Of a DNA stretch of 64,000 nucleotides, positions 60,701-64,000 are shown in pieces (position 1 is the first letter of the stretch; each line of letters starts with the position of its first letter). The DNA lies in contig OENT01000030.1 in the NCBI GenBank assembly GCA_900239685.1, positions 124,806 through 188,805 of the forward strand, in the 5' to 3' direction. Under the pieces are notes generated by a model. The model made no database searches and had not been told where the DNA came from. It worked only from the letters and a program-made list of their open reading frames with translations. The DNA comes from Rotaria macrura. Lineage: Eukaryota > Rotifera > Eurotatoria > Philodinida > Philodinidae. Made by a program: the position numbers and the translations under genes.

Positions 60701-62484
60701 AAAAAAAGGCACAATTGATCGATAGGGACAGTCAAATACACCAGAGGGATAGACACTCATGAGAAATATAGACAAGCTGAAGGCTCTATAGTCTGTCATA
60801 GATCAGTCAAAGTTATTTAAACCCCTGGCTTATGTACATATAAAAGGTTCTTTCAATATAAAATGCTAATACATTCATTAACTTGTAAATTTCTTTATCC
60901 TTTGAACTTAGTTCAGTTCGAAAAATAAAAACAACAATCGATTCTATATGTAGTATTTTATTACACTTTACTTCATTTCGACTGATCAAACATATCACAA
61001 AGAAAATAAAGTACAATTCCTGTTCTTCCCTAGCTTCATTTAGATAAACACGAATATACAAAAAAAAATAATAGTTGATGAATGAAGTCTTATATGAAAT
61101 CTAATTTTCAACTTCATCAAATTTCTAAACAAAGAATCTATATAACCATGTGGATGTTCATCTTCGAATGTTCACATATATTTGTTAATCGAATCGCTCA
61201 AGAAAACTAACTGATACTCAATCTCTGACATTCGAAAGACGAGACTATGATCATATTACTATGTTTGAAAAAAAAATGAATTTAGCCTTTCATAAACATG
61301 GTCAAAGTTGTCTATTTCGAATCTAATAGGTAATTCAATGTAATGATTTAGATATTTTTCAAACCATTTGAAAAGTTATTATGTGTAAAATAGAAACTTA
61401 GTGTAAAAAAGCTTTTAAGGCATCTTCAATATACATATGACTTCGTTGTGACAAACTTACATCTCCAATTTTCCCATTAAAATCTCCATTAGACACAGGT
61501 GTTAATTCTGCCCCAATGAATATATTTGTCTTTGCTTGCCATCCATCCGGTAATTGTACATCAGTTTGTTCAATACTATCAAGATCAAATCTCAACTATA
61601 TAAAAAGATAAAAAAGAAAAATAAGACGAAGAATGAATTCTATTTTATTTTGATATGAGAAAGTGAAATTCACCTTTCGATCTAATCGTTGAATATGTAA
61701 TTTATGCCATTTACCATCATTAATCATGACTGGATTATTAACTTTCGTTGTTAAAATCACATCGGGAAGATCTTCTTGCGAGAAAATAACTTTTGGTTTA
61801 CCATCCTGACAACAAAAGAATTGATTTCATCTTTTGTCATACAATTTTTTATTGAACAAACTGACCTCTATATCAAATACATAATAAATATTATCATATG
61901 CAAATCCAGCAAGAATCGTTGTTGCTTGTGATATTTGTTGATTTGTAAGAATAGAAAATGATATTGCTTCAGATAATGTATAATCTTCTTCATCAGTTGT
62001 ATATTTTGTTCGTACATTGTGTGGTGATGGATATTCACTAATCGTTTTAGGTATCCAACGATTGTTATTTAATGATGCTTCTGTGAGAGCACCGCCTAAA
62101 TACGAAAAACAAAAATTTATGTTAATGTAATCAATACAACTTTGAATAGATGATTATAGAAAACGTGTTAGTCATTTACTCGATTAATTCTTTCAAATTC
62201 TAGTAACAATAAATACAAAGAATAGTAGAAGTTAAATTGCTTTACTAGTTTTTCGAAACATAGTGCGAAGATGAAAATATGTATCATCATTACAATTTTT
62301 ATATATGTATATATATATATATATATCTGTAGTTCAAGAGCTTACCAGTAGTTAAATTCTCATTGAATGATGATGTATTATTTATATTAGCATCATTCAA
62401 TAATTTAATAGATGGTTGTTGGCATAAATATAATTGTAGGAAGAATAGAATAAGAATCAATGAGTATTGTTTTATGAACGGCAT
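46350..62484 (-). CDS. Giant transmembrane protein: LamG x5, EGF x10, TM helix, cytoplasmic WD40 propeller
   Basis: Twenty-six minus-strand exons, all GT-AG and in phase, sum to 6039 nt (2012 aa): 62346-62484, 61866-62095, 61674-61805, 61461-61595, 57663-58893, 55602-56413, 55389-55505, 55206-55325, 54996-55113, 53205-53273, 52968-53090, 52493-52606, 51130-51240, 50718-50945, 50376-50507, 49952-50056, 49768-49878, 49592-49699, 49422-49520, 49046-49345, 48840-48974, 48616-48747, 48222-48487, 47309-47437, 46640-47254 and 46350-46577. Signal peptide at 1-21, LamG-like domains to about 1000, EGF-like domains about 1035-1411, helix about 1458-1480, WD40 about 1640-2012. The extracellular half resembles neurexin/axotactin-type adhesion receptors; the ligand is unknown. 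The join between exons 9 and 10 is the least certain (see the alternative start at 53319). Alternatively this is two genes. Confidence 0.8.
49046..49345 (-). other. Transmembrane helix exon
   Basis: This 100-residue exon carries an ATTA-like stalk, then GWILAIVSALLLFPLALAFAA followed by the basic stop-transfer ARK. Residues before it follow the last EGF domain; residues after it are a Gly/Ala/Ser-rich juxtamembrane linker (exons 48840-48974, 48616-48747). The orientation is therefore type I, with the WD40 region cytoplasmic. Confidence 0.88.
49422..53090 (-). other. Domain block: ten EGF-like domains
   Basis: Each exon from 52968-53090 to 49422-49520 encodes one six-cysteine EGF module (two in 50718-50945), for example CNHGTCQ with CSCYEGYGGSRC, and CNHGRCE with CRCYQGYTGHDC. 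Every exon is symmetrical phase 1-1, the classic shuffling phase of EGF modules. The run sits between the LamG block and the membrane helix, so it forms the membrane-proximal stalk. Confidence 0.88.
53205..53319 (-). promoter_or_regulatory. Possible alternative first exon / internal start of the giant gene
   Basis: Exon 10 of the model begins at a tandem acceptor GAAGCAG (NAGNAG; either AG keeps the frame). The same open frame extends upstream to an ATG at 53317-53319 and would read MNIFVLLLLIKTITEA, a good signal peptide, directly into the exon. A transcript starting here would encode a secretion-competent protein with EGF domains, helix and WD40 but no LamG domains. The T-rich tract could also simply be the polypyrimidine tract of the acceptor. 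Confidence 0.4.
53274..54995. repeat. Intron (or intergenic) segment with microsatellites
   Basis: A (CTT)n run lies at about 53689-53737 and (TA)n runs at about 54638-54669 and 54750-54778. This is the long gap between the LamG and EGF halves of the giant gene. Frames reading poly-Lys, poly-Glu or poly-Arg are translations of the CTT/GAA run. Confidence 0.7.
54996..62095 (-). other. Domain block: five LamG-like domains
   Basis: LamG1 spans exons 2-4 (INDGKWHKLHIQRLDRK, then FNGKIGD). LamG2 and LamG3 lie in the single 1231-nt exon 57663-58893 and each ends in the family pattern FIGCLQNITYN or FIGCMKDVMLN plus a closing Cys. LamG4 is in 55602-56413 (FVGCYANVTYN). LamG5 spreads over 55602-54996 (GDQWHTLHCQ, ICGTNFYGYVQD). 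Repeated INDG(K/R)xH motifs mark the same strand of each sandwich. LamG domains bind glycans, steroids or partner proteins in adhesion receptors such as neurexins. Confidence 0.8.
58986..59489. mobile_element. MITE with about 110-bp inverted repeats, in an intron of the giant gene
   Basis: The ends read TGTTGGGGGCAAAATTGGGA and its mirror; complementarity continues through TCAAATCTAAGATTTGACCG and GGAATCCCAGTTTTG-type words and a GGATTTGGTTAGAGATAAAT segment. TATA flanks both sides, so the duplication may be TA or TATA. The 280-bp core holds a plus-strand frame of 63 codons (59207-59398; YEQLEKNINLLGRKFRDK inside) that does not look like simple repeat. The insertion lies in the 2.6-kb intron between exons 58893 and 61461 and does not disturb splicing signals. 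Confidence 0.75.
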
Positions 62485-63110
62485 AGAAATTGATTAGAAA
62501 TATTTGATGATTATATTCATGATTAGTCTATATATATATATATTGATCATTCAAAGACTTCAACATGATGCACATGAATGATGTATGTGAGAACGCATCT
62601 ATGTTCAGAGAAAAGAAAAATATATGAATGTTTTATCTCTCTGTCTCTCTCTCTCTCGTTCTCTCATTATCGTGATGTAGGCTGGTCGATGGCTATCATC
62701 AAAACGCAAAAAAGAGAAAGACAGAGTGAAAGAGAGAGACAGCGCGAAGAAGAAGAAGAAGAAGAAGAAGAAGAACGATTTCTCGCTTTTTCATAGGGAC
62801 TAGTGTAAGTTATACACACAGTTCACCATCGTTCCTATGTTCGATGCATATGTCAATGGTGGATGAGAGCAGATGATGAGGATGGAAGAAGAGAATAAGA
62901 ATGAACTGTGAATGACGAGTAAAGAAATGAGTGTGAGAAAGGAGAAGAGAAAAATTTTTCTCCTTTTGGACCGAAGCGAAAAAATAAAATTGTATCGACG
63001 CTGTTGAGGGAGAAAGAACAATAGTAGTCGTAGTGGACAGCAGTATAAAATCGGTTCGTGTCTGTCTTCTTCATCTCTCGGCGACACACTGAGTGTATAC
63101 ATACATACAC

Positions 63111-63148
<38 letters not shown>

Positions 63149-64000
63149 TTTGTATGAGTAAAAGAGCGTGAGCATCAAGAGTGAAATTAGTCGTCGCCGG
63201 CTGATGCATGATTTCTTCTTCATTGCATTGTCTGTGCGATTGAGACAAGAAAGGGAAGAGAAGACGAGAGAGACAGAGAGAGCGCAAAAGAAGAAAATGG
63301 TTCCACCCGTAATACTAGTGTTTCGCGAGGCCGTATATTGAGTATCAACACCTCTGTTTGTATTGACCCTAATCTCTCTCTCCCACATGCTATAACCTTT
63401 CTCGATGTCGCGCGCACTTGTGCACAATTAAATTGTATGTATAAATGTATGTATGTATGTATATGCATATATATATATATATATATGTATATAAATATAA
63501 ATATAAATACATATATATAATATAAATGCATGTATCGCATGATTGAGATAAATATTATTTTATGTCCAAATTGAATCATATTATAAGTTTAAGTCTATGT
63601 TTCGAAATGAATAAAACCAATTTTCTTTTGTCAAAAGAAGACCGACAAGATGCATCAAATTACAAGTAAATTCTCAATTTTCTTAGTGACACAAACAATG
63701 AGACACCAAACTACATGCATACAATGTATTATATAAGACGACTCATGAGAATAAAGCGAAAAAAGTGAGAAGAAGAAAAAAGCAAAAACTCCCAATGGTA
63801 TACAAATAAAGTGTGATGTCAAAAAAAGAAATAAGAAAAGTAGAAAGTAAATTCATAATTAAACAAGACAAATAATAAATACACCTGACAAAGATATCTT
63901 TCATCGACAATGGATGATAGTAAATGATTACTTGAATCTCTTAATCATATAATTTATGTCTCATTAGATACAGTCGTTTTTCTTCTTTCTTTACTCTAAT
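62485..64000. other. Upstream region of the giant gene with microsatellites
   Basis: (GAA)n at about 62746-62776, (TA)n at about 63111-63144 and 63463-63487, and GAGA/CTCT-rich stretches near 62640-62740 and 63240-63300. The frames here translate these repeats. The promoter and 5' untranslated region of the giant gene probably lie in the first few hundred bases. No other gene is supported. Confidence 0.5.

Noticed and set aside
63220-63579. Long minus-strand frames rich in Tyr-Ile
   Set aside because: Produced by TA microsatellites; no start context, splice pattern or domain.
1-64000. CRISPR array, operon or other prokaryotic system
   Set aside because: The sequence is plainly eukaryotic: spliced genes, TATA and poly(A) signals, MITEs; no spaced identical repeats of CRISPR type.

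Overview
This is a eukaryotic, AT-rich, intron-containing window. The best guess for the source is a bdelloid rotifer (inference). The clues are an EGF-plus-seven-helix receptor relic of a kind I associate with that group, small GT-AG introns, gene-dense stretches next to short inverted-repeat elements, and animal-specific genes (neuronal calcium sensor, muscarinic-type receptor, calumenin, LamG/EGF cell-surface protein). No database search was possible. All exon models come from reading splice sites and phases by eye.

Layout. Positions 1-805 hold the 5' part of a neuronal calcium sensor gene on the minus strand, running off the left edge. From about 0.8 to 28 kb the window is almost free of intact genes and rich in non-autonomous DNA elements. 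These are a 487-bp inverted-repeat element carrying a tRNA-like Pol III unit; an EGF/GPCR pseudogene; two copies of a hAT-like element built of GGGATGGGAC repeats, one with a perfect 8-bp target duplication; elements with CCCAGGTCGA termini; a three-level nested insertion at 23.9-26.1 kb; several MITEs; and a short secreted-peptide gene directly upstream of a strongly diverged tandem array of about 95-bp period (about 13.45-16.79 kb).

From about 29 kb rightwards the window is a normal gene region: a muscarinic acetylcholine-type GPCR (minus, 4 coding exons), a calumenin/reticulocalbin-type ER calcium-binding protein (minus, 6 exons, HDDL C-terminus), an unrecognised two-exon protein with weak resemblance to the FANCE C-terminal region (minus), a single-exon mitochondrial-type methionine aminopeptidase (plus, divergent from the previous gene), and one very large minus-strand gene covering 46.35-62.48 kb.

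The large gene is the most striking object. Twenty-six exons join in phase into a 2012-residue model: signal peptide, five LamG-like domains, ten EGF-like domains, one transmembrane helix, and then a cytoplasmic WD40 beta-propeller. The EGF exons are all phase 1-1 and the WD40 exons are phase 0-0, as expected if a neurexin-like receptor was fused by exon shuffling to an intracellular WD40 module. I do not recognise this domain order as a described family.

The intact genes have no operon-like relationship. Three concern calcium or membrane signalling (calcium sensor, muscarinic-type receptor, ER calcium-binding protein), but their proximity may be chance.
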